Shown piece by piece: positions 49,599-61,843 of a stretch of DNA of 64,000 nucleotides; the stretch's first letter is position 1; every line of letters starts with the position of its first letter. Origin of the DNA: Baylisascaris procyonis (taxonomy: Eukaryota; Nematoda; Chromadorea; Rhabditida; Ascarididae); the NCBI GenBank assembly GCA_037389465.1, contig JAZARR010000069.1:2227501-2291500 (forward strand). Reading direction: 5' to 3'. Under the pieces are notes generated by a model. It saw only the letters and a list, made by a program, of their open reading frames with translations, was not told the DNA's origin and ran no database searches. The translations under genes and the position numbers were made by a program.

Positions 49599-51813
49599 AG
49601 GTTCTTCCGCTGCAGACGGAATCCGCTGAGGCGATCTGCCTGTGAACAGGAAGCTGAGCTGAAATGAAGCGTTCATAGAGCAACAGCAGTTCTTACCAAG
49701 GTTTATCTTATATGACGGAAGATATTTTTGATTGCATGATCCGATGGACCTCTTTGATAAATGACTTACGTGCGAACTGCAAAGTAGAGCCCATGGGGCC
49801 CAAAGAGAAATCACCTGGAGTGATTTTAAACGTGACTACGGGTATGCCTAGCGCGCTTGGGCTAGCCCTCGGAAAGCTATCCTGTTGACTTTAGCGAGCT
49901 GGAACTTTCCATAATCGCGCAGAAATGTATGCAAGGAGAAACAGCGGCAGTCTGCTGATCGCGTCGATGATGATAGTAATGATGCAGCAGGAGCGAAGGC
50001 ACGCAAAACCATGAAACATACATTTCGGAGACGGAAAATTTTGATTTCAGTACGAAAGCTGTACGCTTATATAATGGCAAAGAAGTATATTCCGTTCCTG
50101 TTGTTTTCTTCGAATGATTCCTCTGAAACTTTCAGACATCAAACGCAGTTCAGTGCCGAGATGTTTCACGGAGTAATATTGTGATATGGGCTGCTAGGTA
50201 CAGGTCGCTAGTATTAAAGAATAGTTTGCACACATGAACGTAATATGCACTTTTGCCACTAGAAGGTGCAATAGTGAGCTGCTCTGAGGAAGAAGTGCAA
50301 CAGTTTGAACGAAGGGAGAGGTAAACAATACAACAACAGCAACCTGCAGCTGCATATGAAAAGCTCTGGAATCAGACTGAAGATTCCAACATTCCAGAAG
50401 AAGGTAGCCAATGTGCTTGAATGGGTTTCGTGCAGAAGGCATAGGAGAGAGGGATCGAAAAGCGCTGTGGTGCATTATTAGAGATGAGCATGAGCACAGT
50501 TTGAGATGAGCATGAGCACAGAGGGCGTATAAGCGCGTTCCGTCATGCGTCAAAACAAAACGCACGGTTGTGTTTTAAACGCCTTTGCACGAACGAATAG
50601 AAAGAGGAGAGCACCCCTCGCAAAACGGAACGAACGTCAATCGTACAAGAAAGCGATCGTCGCTTACTGCTCTTGAATATTCAGTACGTGCACAAAGAAC
50701 AGCATATAGGCATATGCTACGCTACAATATATGCCTTTAATATATTGTGAACGCATTTTACAAAATTGTTGTTGTTGATTCTAGTGCATTAAACTCGCGT
50801 CTTCGGCACGTGGGAGTTCCACCGAGTAATGCGACGGGCACGTATCACAATATGGCTCATCTACCATTGGATGAAAAGCGTGGGGCGGCCTTGAAGTTCT
50901 CCGAGACTCTCACTTTTTAAATGAGACGTCGACGACCATTGAATGTGTTGGAGACCGCATCTTCTGTGGACTCCAGCGAAACAATGGATCACCTTACCCC
51001 CAACTTGCGCCTCCATGTCTCAAGTCATAATTTCTTAAAACCCTGATTTGTTTAAGATTTATGTGCAATGATGAGCTCTCCCGCATTCCCCGTTAATGCA
51101 TAACATCTTTTCGCTCACTTTTTCGCACAGATGAATTGATATATGTCAATTAAGGCCTTTCGCTAAGCAAAAGAAAGTTTTTTCGGTGGCATCCTACGAG
51201 AACGTTGAAGTTAGTATCTTCGATGGTAGTGAAGGAGGTGACTTCAAAGTCGAGGGCGCAAAAAATGCGCCGCTGCACACATATGCAATCTAGTCAGCAT
51301 GTGAGTCTAAGCTTCCTATACCACCCCGCAGGTCTTACTTAGAAATCAGCGAAATTGATATAAAGACTTCTGTATTTGATGATCGTATTTCATACTCTTT
51401 ATAGAACAGCAGATCAGTTTTAGATTTTCTCTTCAATAAGAAAAAGTTCCATTGTGATGGACACAAACGAATCTCAATGTTCCTCTCGTCTAATTAATAC
51501 AAAAGTGAGGCTGGTTTGCAAAAACGTTCGCTACCTGTTCTTTAAAATCATTTTCTTTCATTGTAGGTGAGCAGTTTTACCCCCTTCGATGCAAGATGGA
51601 CGAAAAGACCCATTTTTTAACGAGCACATGCAGACTGCAGTTTAATTGATATCAAACTGATATGTATCGGCTTGCAAAAACAGAATGAGACGGAATGCTG
51701 CATCTGAAACAATAGTCAGCATCGAAGCATAACATTAAGACACTGGTCTTGGCACATTACTATTGTAGCCTTTTACGCATTCGTCAGATCATTGGAGTGT
51801 TGATCTTTTCCAG
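49599..51813. other. Intergenic or intronic stretch, no recognisable gene
   Basis: This stretch contains the 22-base tandem duplication at 50481-50521. The minus frame 50194-50565 (123 codons) has no recognisable domain. Short open stretches near 51135-51295 lack convincing splice sites. Confidence 0.4.
50481..50521. repeat. Tandem duplication, 22-base unit, two copies
   Basis: GAGATGAGCATGAGCACAG at 50481-50499 is repeated exactly at 50503-50521 after TTT. Confidence 0.95.
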
Positions 51814-51894
51814 AAGGATTGCGAAGTCGATGTTTCTGCCCTTATGAATCACTTCGTGGCGCATCTTGTGACTGGAAAGAAGGGGACTCGCAAG
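51814..51894 (+). CDS. Candidate 27-codon exon, unrecognised
   Basis: A strong acceptor (TTGATCTTTTCCAG) and a consensus donor (CGCAAG then gtaaag) bound 81 bases that read KDCEVDVSALMNHFVAHLV then TGKKGTRK, phase 0 in and out. The same bases are also open in a Cys-containing frame (RCFCPYESLRGASCDWKE), so the frame is not proven. The entry phase matches the exit phase of 42533-42638. Confidence 0.25.
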
Positions 51895-54800
51895 GTAAAG
51901 CTTCTGTGTGTGAAAGACCTGTGCAAATCCTTATTCCGTACTTGTCACTAAGATATAAGTACGCTGATTTACCTAAGGATTTGTGTGCAAACTGTGAAGC
52001 GACAGATAGCATGGCACTCCGTAAGCTCGAAGTAGCCATTTCTGAACACCTAAGGATGCTTGGATGATTATGTCATTTGTACATCTCAAACTTTTGCTGG
52101 GGTCCAACTTCGCCAGCATAGACTTAATCTAAAATCGAGCAGTTTTGTTAGCCCGCAGTAGCGTGGATACAGAAAAGCGGGAAATAGGAGTGAATTTATT
52201 GTATTGATGACGTATTAAAGAAAATGTTTGTGAAAATTGAACGTCGGCAAAATGTTTTGTGCCTGTCGTGTTGCTCATTCGCTAGCACAGTGACGGCAAC
52301 GTTACTGACTCATGCCGTCTCTGCCGCGAATTTGCTGACTGCTAGAAACATGACATTAGCGCTGAGGACGTGTTCCAATTCCCCTCTTTCGTTGCGCTCT
52401 TCACTATCTGTAACAGCTGAAAGATGGCCAAATGTTCAAAAAAAAATGCAATTTTTGCTTCGTGTTTTGGTCGCGTCATGGTACGAATACAAACAACGGC
52501 TGTTTGGATGACTTTTTTCCTGCGTAGTGCACTCGAGTCTAAGCCGAACCCGATAGCTGTGAAAGGAAACGCTCAAAACATTCCTCACTGGGCTGTCATA
52601 CCATCTACCGACTGGTCTTAAGAAGAAACCCCTCCTTTCCCCTCCCTCTCCCCCACTTCCTGTTCCAACGTGTTAATTGTTAGCAACATTGGCGTCAAAA
52701 AATCACATTCTGGGCCACTCGATGGCTAGAAGCCGTTGGGTTGGTCCACTACTATCTTGCAGTCATTCAATCGGTTGATCCATCATGGCCCGAAGCCCAA
52801 CCTATCGGTTGTCTAAGAACGACTAGCACATATTTGAAATTTGGCGGCCAAAAGTATGCCGGATGAAGTTGAAGAACCGCTAACATAAGTTGGACCAGGC
52901 AACAGCGAATTCAACAGCTGCTCATTAACAGATGAGGAAATTTGAATAAAGGGGCTGAGAAGCGAGGCACAGCACAGGAGATGGGACGATATGGGCATCT
53001 TGCATTCTCGTAGCCTGACCAATCAGTTTCACGTTAAAGCATTCATCATAATGCATTCGCTTTCTGAATATTCATTTGACCAACAGGAAATGAAAACGTG
53101 AAGGGCCTCAAAATGTATGCAAATTTTACAGCGCTTTTATGTGTGAATAACTGCTTCCGAAGTTGATAGAAGGACTTGAAAACTTGTGCAGGAACTTGTC
53201 CTTCCTTGCACATTATTCTTACCAGATTTCTATCTTCCGCTTCAGTAGTTCCCTATTAGAGACCACTGAAGACGCATTTCGATGGGCAAGCACACAGACG
53301 CAAATTTGTACAACACCATTTCAGCATAGCGTGTTTGGAAATGGAGAATTCCAAAGGCATATCGAAACGATCTGTCTAGCACCGATTGCCTGCTCTGCAC
53401 CATACGAAAAAAAAGGCGCAGTATTCTCACTTTCGAAGCTTATATCTACTAGAGCTTCCTCGATTTAACCGCTTAAAATTCATGTTAGGGATATACTCAC
53501 ATTCTTCATTTCAAATTCTGTCGCTTGGATTCATGGCCAATTTCGCGTCAAATAAAGAACTGTATGACAACAACACATCTCCTTGTTAGACCCAATAAAT
53601 TTGCTGCGGACCTTGATGTGCTAGACGAGCGAACCCAAAAAGCTATTTTAAGTAGGTTATCGAATTCAGTCCACCACAATGTTAAAAGTTTTGATAAGAT
53701 AATGTGGGGACAGTCTGTTTCTCCTGCCTGTGTAATAAAAACAAAACGAAAAACTGCACGGCAGTGGTATTGCAAAGTGACGTCTGTATATTAGAGTTCG
53801 TCATTTCCTACACTGTGCCACAGTATATACTACAATGTAGAGGACGTCTTCGTTGATGGGAACATTCGGGAGATTTCTGTTTTCAATCACATCATCTGCC
53901 TCTGCGTGTGTGAACGCATGTTATTGCGGCCTTTCTCTGGTCAACTACATCTCAAAACGATAAAATATGAAAACACGCCAGTTTTGTTTGGTTTTCACTA
54001 GTCTCCATTAATCGCCTCATACCTTGGTTCTGCCATCAGGAATTTAATTGAAATTGATATGCTGAATGTTTGGGAACATGCTGCTAATTTCTTACTTGTA
54101 AGCCTTGCTGTTCTGAGCTTATGTGGGACAGTTACCCACTTCTGAGTCATGACATTTATTCATATTTCTTACATATCCGTGTGTATCTTCTCATGCTTCA
54201 ACAAGCCAAACCCAAATTAATCAGAGGTGCGTGCGCTGGCGCAGTGGGCAATGTTTCTACACAGTATAAAGCGTTTGAATGTGATCCGGAAAGGTGATGC
54301 GGCGCCAAACTGCCCTGCCTTTCTGGTGCTGTAATTTTTTGCGTTGATAGGTTAAAGTGAAACCTGCTAGATTTAGGAGTCAGCAAATAAGTGCTCATTT
54401 GCGCATCAATTTTTTCAGATTACGAAAATTGCTGATATTCTGTTAGCCGAAACTAGGCCTTCTTCGCCTCTTTCAGTAACTCCGTTCTGGCATCTCTTGA
54501 GAGCACACACAAAAAGTGTGCGATCATGGTTTTGCCATCGGCAGCGCTTCACTCATAAGAAAGTTGTAAATACTTTGCTTGAGCGTATGGGCATGACGCA
54601 TTTTTGCTGCAGTGTTGGGGAGCTGGTTTCATGCCTGTCCGACAGTGATTCTGTTCCGGGCGGGGCGGACGCTTTCACCTGTGGCAGTTGCGCTCACAGG
54701 CGGATGCATTCATTGCCAGGTGCGAGTGCGAGACGGCTACCACTCTTAGGATACAAAAGGGTAATGTTTCTGCTCAAATGCTCACATTTTTACTCTTCGA

Positions 54801-57800
54801 ATCAAAGCACAACAATTCTTCCTTCTCGAAATGAGTCCGCCGTATCGATAGGAAGATAGCTAAGGAGACTGACACTGCGTTTGGCTGACAGTTAGATTCC
54901 AAGCAAGGAGGAGTGCAATCAGCAACGGCTTAATGGTCTGTAAAGGAAACTGATGAGGCGTTGCGTGTGTGCCTTAGAAGGGATCAACTTCTACATCCGA
55001 ATTCCCCTCACACTATGCGCAATTAGGAACGATCTGGGGATGTGGACTGTAAGGCGATGTCTTAAATCGTAAGGCTATGAAAGCAGGATTCAAAGAGGGC
55101 GGCAGCCACCCTTGTGAAAGATGCAGATTGAAGGAAATGGAACCTTCAAGATACCAACATTAAGACTCAAATAAAGTTCTGCAATAACAAATCAGCACCC
55201 CGATCTCCCTATGTCTTCGACATGTAACGGCTTCCTCATGAACCGGAGCGCATTCTGATCATATGAAGAATGTGCCGCTTGTGTACGGCAAAGTGGAATT
55301 GCCCACAAAAGTCAACTATACACAGTGATCAGCACGCAGCAATAGGATGCGGCAAAAACTACAAAGCAGTTCAGGAAGTACAAAGACCCTGTGAAAGAAA
55401 ATGTTGAATATTGCAACGTCATGATAGGCCGTCAAAACCGGACGAATTAGCAATATCCATCTAAATCCTCCATCCAACGTTTTCATATGTACCAACTGAA
55501 GTTTGCGGTTATCATGTATGAATTGGGGAAGCGAGTTGCAAATCGAGACATGCAGGTTGAAGTTTTTTACGGAAGCGAACTCCGTCTACCTTTGATTCCG
55601 TCTTTAATTTTTTACAATAGGAGAATACGCACATATTGTGGCTTTCACGTGGAAGGCAAATCATTTGAACGCGTTTATCGCAATCGAAGAAATACAATTC
55701 TCCACTTCTTAGCTGCTGTAACGAAATTGTCCAAGGTTTGTTGTAGATATGGGAAATTGCCTGCAACACCCCTTATTGTGAGCCATTGTCTGCACTATTG
55801 GAGAAATCCTCATACTCTTATATTGGTCCATGTAAACGAATTTCGTATGTGAAGCAGTCCTGTTGAAAGGCCCATGCGAATGCTATGTCACTGTGCTTCT
55901 TGAGTGCTAAAAAATGCACCCGTTTTTCGTTTTTGCTCGGAGCCTTATTACGTCTACTTGAGTGACCGCCGATACCACAAATATTATGTTACTCCTAGTC
56001 ATGGTTAGGCCACATATACCACAAGTCGTAGGCACTACAGACTAGCAACCTCTCCTTGAAAATGAATTGAAGGAGGAGAGCAAGTAGCGCTGCCAGCTCA
56101 TAGTGTATTAAAAATGGAATGTGATTGCGGCTGCGTGAAAACTTCTCACTCTTTTAGCATAGTACCTTATAAGCGTTGTTCACATCAACATTCGCTTAGT
56201 GTGGGCGTACGAGGGCCAAAAAGTCTAGACCTTTGAAGCAGACTAACATTCAAAGCATTTGACCTTTTCGCCGCTCTCATCGAACACCATTTGAGGGTGG
56301 CGACACCATTATGACTGTCTACTGAAATAGGTTCCTCGTACTGATTTTCGACCCAAAAAATACCAGAATTTGATGATGAACATATCGTCCAGGTTTTTTC
56401 GCCATCGAAAAGGAATATGACTCCCACCTTTTTATAACGTGTTGTGCGAATCATCACGACGTTTCCCATCGAAATGATGTGCACTGCATTAACAAGACGC
56501 CACTATGAGAGGATCAAAGTTTTGCAGTAACCAAAGATGTGGGAAAATATTTAAACATGTACGAGAAAATGCAAATAGTCGAACAGTGGAATGCGGTAGC
56601 GCATGCGGAAGGATCCCGCTGAATGTGCACTTGTGCAATCCTACCCATCCATCCAAGCAGCAATATAAATTACTGTACCACCTGAGTATTTCATAGATGC
56701 GGCGAATTTAAACGCTATGCAACTCACTCTCGATGGGTGATGGGTAGCAGTGCGAACTGTAGCGCTTCGAATGCAACAGCCGTTGGAATTTTGAAGACTT
56801 TGCTGAAGTTTTCGAAAATTTCTTTTGTGGAAAAATTTCTTGCAATAAACTTTTAATCATTTTATATAAAATGGTTTTCTCAGTGAGCATTGTCTGCGCA
56901 CTAAGAGAGAGCGTTACGTTCTTTGACTAATATGGCAGAGTGTTATGCCATACTAGAGTACTGTGCAACTTAATTTTTGGGCGTAGAGTACAATATTGCG
57001 CGGTAGCTATATAAACCATTACTGCATACCGCATAACCAAAAGAGTGGTCAAGGGCGAAGCACAGCACAGCATATAGGTGAAACTGGACTGTATTAAATA
57101 GTCATTGGCAGCAAACATGGCAGTCGTCGCAACTACTTGAAGCTTGCTGCACTAAGAGCGCTATGAATTCCCGCTCCCTTTTTTGTGTCCTATCTTCAAA
57201 TTTCGCTTGCCTCTGTTTTCCTTAATATAAGAGCACGATTGCACCTTGCTTTGAATGTCACATCTTTTCAAATGTGCAGTGATGGCAAACTTTGAACGGC
57301 GTGCTAGAAAAAGAATTTTAACCGAGAAGCTATGAAGCTTTGGAACTAAGTTCTCGCCTCAGAGGAATGAATGAGCATAATGCATTATGCCGCTCCATTA
57401 GAAGTGAAATTACTTCGTTAATTATCGTTATAGTTGAGCATTTAGACCATCCTACAAAGTTCCTCTTATCAGATCTGTTTTTATCAAGACTATTTGTAAT
57501 CGATTTATGTGTGCAACAGCAAGGATTTTCTAGTTCATTTCAGCGGGCGATTGCAGCCCTTTCTGTAACTATTTGACTTCTTTGCTGCGAAGTCTGATCC
57601 AATTCTGGACAAAGTATATAAAGATATTTCTTTAATTCCCGGTAATCACTGAAGTTGTTGTTTGTGAGATGGTTTGAGACAGGCAACGGCAGAAGGCCCT
57701 TCTCACCGTCCACTCTATTCCCCCGTATTTAAATCTCTGTAGCAAGGTGCATGCGGATCTTAGTGTTGCTGTTTTTCTCACATGATCCGTGGTCCTTCAC

Positions 57801-59658
57801 TTAGCAGCTTTGACACTCTCTGCAGTTTTTGGTCACTACACCAGTGATCTCCACCAACAACATACGTTTTCATTCTGTACAGCCTTTAAGAAATCCCATA
57901 AACTGACCTCTCAGCGTATGGATAGGTGATATGCTTTGCAGTGGTCACGTAACCGAAGTCACGCGTCAACGGCTGCTAAATGGGCAAGGTAGTACACGCT
58001 CTGCCGTGTTGTGGAAACAGCCACTAATTTTTTGTCGAACATAATTAGCTCTGAACTCATTTGATATTATTTTGAATCAACCGTCATCAACAGTTTTTTC
58101 AAGCATTACTGCTGTAATGTTTTTCAATCTCATCTGACCAGCACAACCTCATCAGTACCACCCGTTTGATAAGCTGAAGAGAGCAAACTGTATCGAAAAT
58201 TCTTTTGCTACTGCCCACCAAAAATTTTGCTAGCACGACTTCATTATTAGTACTGGAAAGTTATTAATCAAGTCGAACGCAGCGAGTCTAGACCTCTTTT
58301 CGAAGCGTTTAAATTGTTCGACTGTCCAGAGCTCTCCGTTCCAACAGCTTAGGAACGTTCGGCCAGGAAAGACTCCTTCGACGGGTATCCTCTGTTCCCC
58401 TTCTATTCTTTGGAGAGAGGATGGAAGGATTTCTTCTCCACTACCTTTTCGGAAGTTTATTCGTTTTAAATAAAATTAAACAGTCGATCTCATTCAGGTA
58501 TCTATCGAATGATACTTTGAAGCCAACGTTTCTCTCTGTCGGCCTCATTACAGAGATTAGCTGTTCTAGTAAACGATACGTCTATTACCAGATTGGACAA
58601 AATTTTTTTCTTTTGCGAACGCCTGATCACTCGCCCAAACGCCCTCTGCAAATTGCTCCCGTTGTCGGAAATCGACCATTTACTGTTTTGCAGCCCCACA
58701 GCACGAGTTCCAAGCATCTAACTTTCTCTAGTCCTTTGCATGCTCTCTGAACCGGCATCTTTCATGCGCCTCATCCGGAATCCAATGATTGCTACGATTT
58801 TCCACCTTGAGTTTTCTGCCAGCAATCTGCCAAAATTTAAAGCTCCAATACGGCTTTTCATCTTACGACATTAGTTTAACAGTTGATTTCGGTCTTGTTC
58901 TTCTACATTAAAAGTATCCTCAGCACTAACAGTGTAGAGGACATGCAGACGCATTGTTCGATTAAGCTCATAAGTGGATCACTTTTATTTTTTGTGAAAT
59001 TTTCACAGGAACCTGGTACATTGAGCTGCCATGATGCCTGCTGAAGGACGATTTTATGAGTTATTGAATCAAAGTTGCAAGTGAAATGACTCTTAGTGCA
59101 GCCGAAGCGAACTCTTGTTCCCTTCACGTTCAGACGATGCTCACTGCAACAAGTGCTTATTACCACGTACTTCGATTTCGGTTGGGAATTGCAATTTTGA
59201 TAGGTTCTTACTGACCAAAGTTTGACACCGTTTTTCTTCAGTTCTTCCCCGTTGTTAGGAAAGCTCTTACTGAAATTTTTTGGCTGGTAACCGTCATTTT
59301 TGAAGTTTATTTTTTCTCGACTGAATATCTGTTACCGGCTGCTATCTTTGCATTCAAGCATGGTTTGTCAGTAACGCGTCGAAACCCAAGGAATTGCACA
59401 TTTAGGCCAGATTTCTTCTCGCAAAGCTATCGTTTGTGCACGACAAGGTGTACTGCCACATTTGAAATTTACGAGTACTGCGTGAAAATATTTGCAACAG
59501 CAGCGACGGTTCATGTCATCTGTTGTGGTACCAAGAGTGTTGTATATGCGAAGATTCAGGTGTAGGGAAAAGGTGGATGCGGGGAATATGTAAATAACAT
59601 CGCTCTTCCTAATATAAATAGGTTAATGCAGCGTTTATTTCCACGTCCCAGTGGTAAT

Positions 59659-59662
<4 letters not shown>

Positions 59663-59688
<26 letters not shown>
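59663..59688. repeat. Poly-T tract (26 T)
   Basis: The longest homopolymer in the window. No element body is recognisable on the flanking minus strand. Confidence 0.95.
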
Positions 59689-59689
<1 letters not shown>

Positions 59690-60003
59690 CACAAAAATGA
59701 ATCGTTCGCACGCTCTTTTTGGCGGATAAATACACATATTTTTATCTCTTCTGAAAAATGCATTTAACGTTTACTACTCCTCACAGTGAGTTTTTTCTCT
59801 CCTCCATATACTGCAATTCTGCTACCGTTATTTGCATTTCGAAGACACTGGTCATTACTTCTTCTCACACGTATTCAAATGTGAAATTTCTTATTTTATG
59901 ACATTTTCTGCTGCCGAGCATACTGTTCTTTTGATTTGTTTTATTTTACTTGTGTTGTTCATAATGATCATAAAATGTGCCCTTGTTTTGCACAGTATTT
60001 GGT

Positions 60004-60120
60004 CATTTAATCATTTATTTATTGCACATATTTGCACATATTTACACATTTGTTTATTTACTTACTCATTCATTTGTGTGTTTATTTATTTGTTTACTTA
60101 TACATTTGTTTATTTATTTT
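60004..60120. repeat. ATTT/ATTTG-rich degenerate microsatellite
   Basis: A tract of TTTATTTATT, TTTGTTTA and CACATATTTG units. The plus open frame through it (59832-60212) is a composition artefact rich in Phe, Tyr, Leu and Ile. Confidence 0.85.
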
Positions 60121-61148
60121 GGTTGATGTCGTTCTTTTTCTGCTTTGGTAGGTTTCTTGTTTCCTGTTTGGTTAATGTCGTTTGCCGCTTCTTCAAAATT
60201 TATTCAGGATAGATTGGTCGTTTTCATTACTCCTCTCTTCTTTTTGATGACGTTTTATTATTTCGATGTGGTAGAGATTAGTAGAACATGAATTTAAATG
60301 AATGTAAAGATGTCCTCAGACATTAACTATTCCTACACCTTGGTGACAGGGTTTCCCGTTGTTATACCTACTGCAATTTTCCCTGTTTCTGTTCCAAATT
60401 ACTCTTCAGAACAAACCTTTCTGAGTCTTCTTACAAGAGATGCATTTTACCAAATGTGCGATTGGAAACGAAAGTTTCGTTGCGCTTTGCAGATGGAAAA
60501 ATGTTATTTGACTGTCTTTTCTTTTCGGTTGCCTGAATACCTTCGATTGTTGACCACCAATATTTTTCAAATGTATTCCTTTTCGGCCAGCCTCCGCCGC
60601 GAACTAATGCCTTCATTTGGTGACCGACCAAAAGAAGATTCAACCTGGTACCGTCTCTAATTTTAGCAATGATTGAATTGGGAACGAAGCAGTCTGCTCA
60701 ATTTGTAAGTGAGGTGCTGTTTTCCATCAAGAAGGGAAGGGCTGACAGTGGAATATCAAGAAATCATTTTCACAGTGAGAAAATTTGCAGTCCAAATTTT
60801 AGAAATCTCCTTATTCGAGCTTTGGGCATTATTTACATTCCAATGTAGTAATGAGCATTTCGCATACATTTGCCCGCCAGTTCTAAATTTTGCTTTCATT
60901 TGCAAAAATATCTTTTATCACACATCAAATCGTATCAAAGATTATGCGCCTAAGTCTTACTTGTCGTTTACAGTTTAAACTCAAAACAACATTTCCCCAC
61001 AGGCGTTTATCATATTGAGCGTGAGTAGTGCAAAAGCTACACCGGATTACCATTTACGTCTACACTCTAAAAACGATGGACACTCGTCGTCGTATAGGCG
61101 ACATAATCGATGGGACGGATGGGCAGCTGACCATTAGCCTACCAAGGC

Positions 61149-61843
61149 ATGCAAGCCACGCCCCTCCGCACTAGCATGTTTGCTTTGGTCATTTCATTTA
61201 CGGCAGCCCCAACAGCAATGCCGTCCCTGTTATGGTCCCCTTCCTTTGCGGCCTTTTTCACGGTCTACGTAAGCACACATCTGACCACTCCACCACATTT
61301 CATGCGGTGTTTATGTGATTCCAGTTGTTCACCCCAACCTGATGACATCATTTGGCTGTCGACTTCTTATCCGCCATGTCTGCATCGTGGGCAACCATTA
61401 TTGCTATGGAATACAACCGGTTGTAAATCACCTTTCAACATCCATTCAAAGAACGTTTCGTTGGATGTGGAGTCTGGCGTACTATTCACTGAGAGGCGTG
61501 TGTGCTTCTATTCAAGTGTTTGGCACCTCCAATATTCTTTTGAGTGCGTGGGCTCAGAAAACGTTCACAATAAGGGCACTTTACAAATAGGACACCGCCG
61601 CTTTTCCAGGCAATCCAGGAATAGGCGTTGGTTGCGGCGGCGAAATCCAACCGCATCTCCAATACATTTCCAGCAAGACCGGTACGTGGTAGAAATAGCT
61701 GAAAGTGCGCCAGTCACTTCCTTGGTAATTACGATTCATGCCACTCATATGAACGGCCAGCCGTTACATTTCTCACTGGCAGCGCCTGAGGATTCCCGAT
61801 CTGCGAATCTTTTCACACTTGATACAGTTAGCGGTGAAATCAG
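61149..61843 (+). CDS. fmi-1: Flamingo-type cadherin exon 1
   Basis: The ATG at 61149 is the first after an in-frame TGA at 61128; in-frame ATGs at codons 10 and 24 are alternatives closer to the hydrophobic core. The exon ends ATCAG then gtttgt at 61844 (phase 2). It encodes the hydrophobic N-terminus, the Cys region (CLHRGQPLLLWNTTGCKSP), the basic RNRRWLRRR and most of EC1 to SGEI. A 5' exon upstream cannot be excluded. Where classical EC repeats have a DxD calcium motif, this EC1 reads IHATHMNGQPLHFSL. Confidence 0.88.

Larger units (their letters stand above)
51895..61148. other. Region upstream of the cadherin gene, no recognisable gene
   Basis: Many frames of 60-126 codons on both strands (for example 54497-54859, 55487-55852 and 58421-58750 plus; 56185-56484 and 58903-59166 minus) show no domain. 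A C-rich tract lies at 52629-52653. From about 59.6 kb AT-rich low-complexity DNA dominates. The cadherin promoter should lie in the last few kilobases, but I see no defined element. Confidence 0.45.

Noticed and set aside
51814..52067. EGF-like reading of the alternative frame (RCFCPYESLRGASC)
   Set aside because: Spacing does not fit either EGF signature and the first half of the domain is absent.
58903..59166. Possible reverse transcriptase remnant on the minus strand
   Set aside because: No RPILE, YADD or WNSLP-type motif could be aligned.
59832..60212. 126-codon frame rich in Phe/Tyr/Leu that looks membrane-like
   Set aside because: It runs through an ATTT microsatellite, so the composition explains the hydrophobicity.
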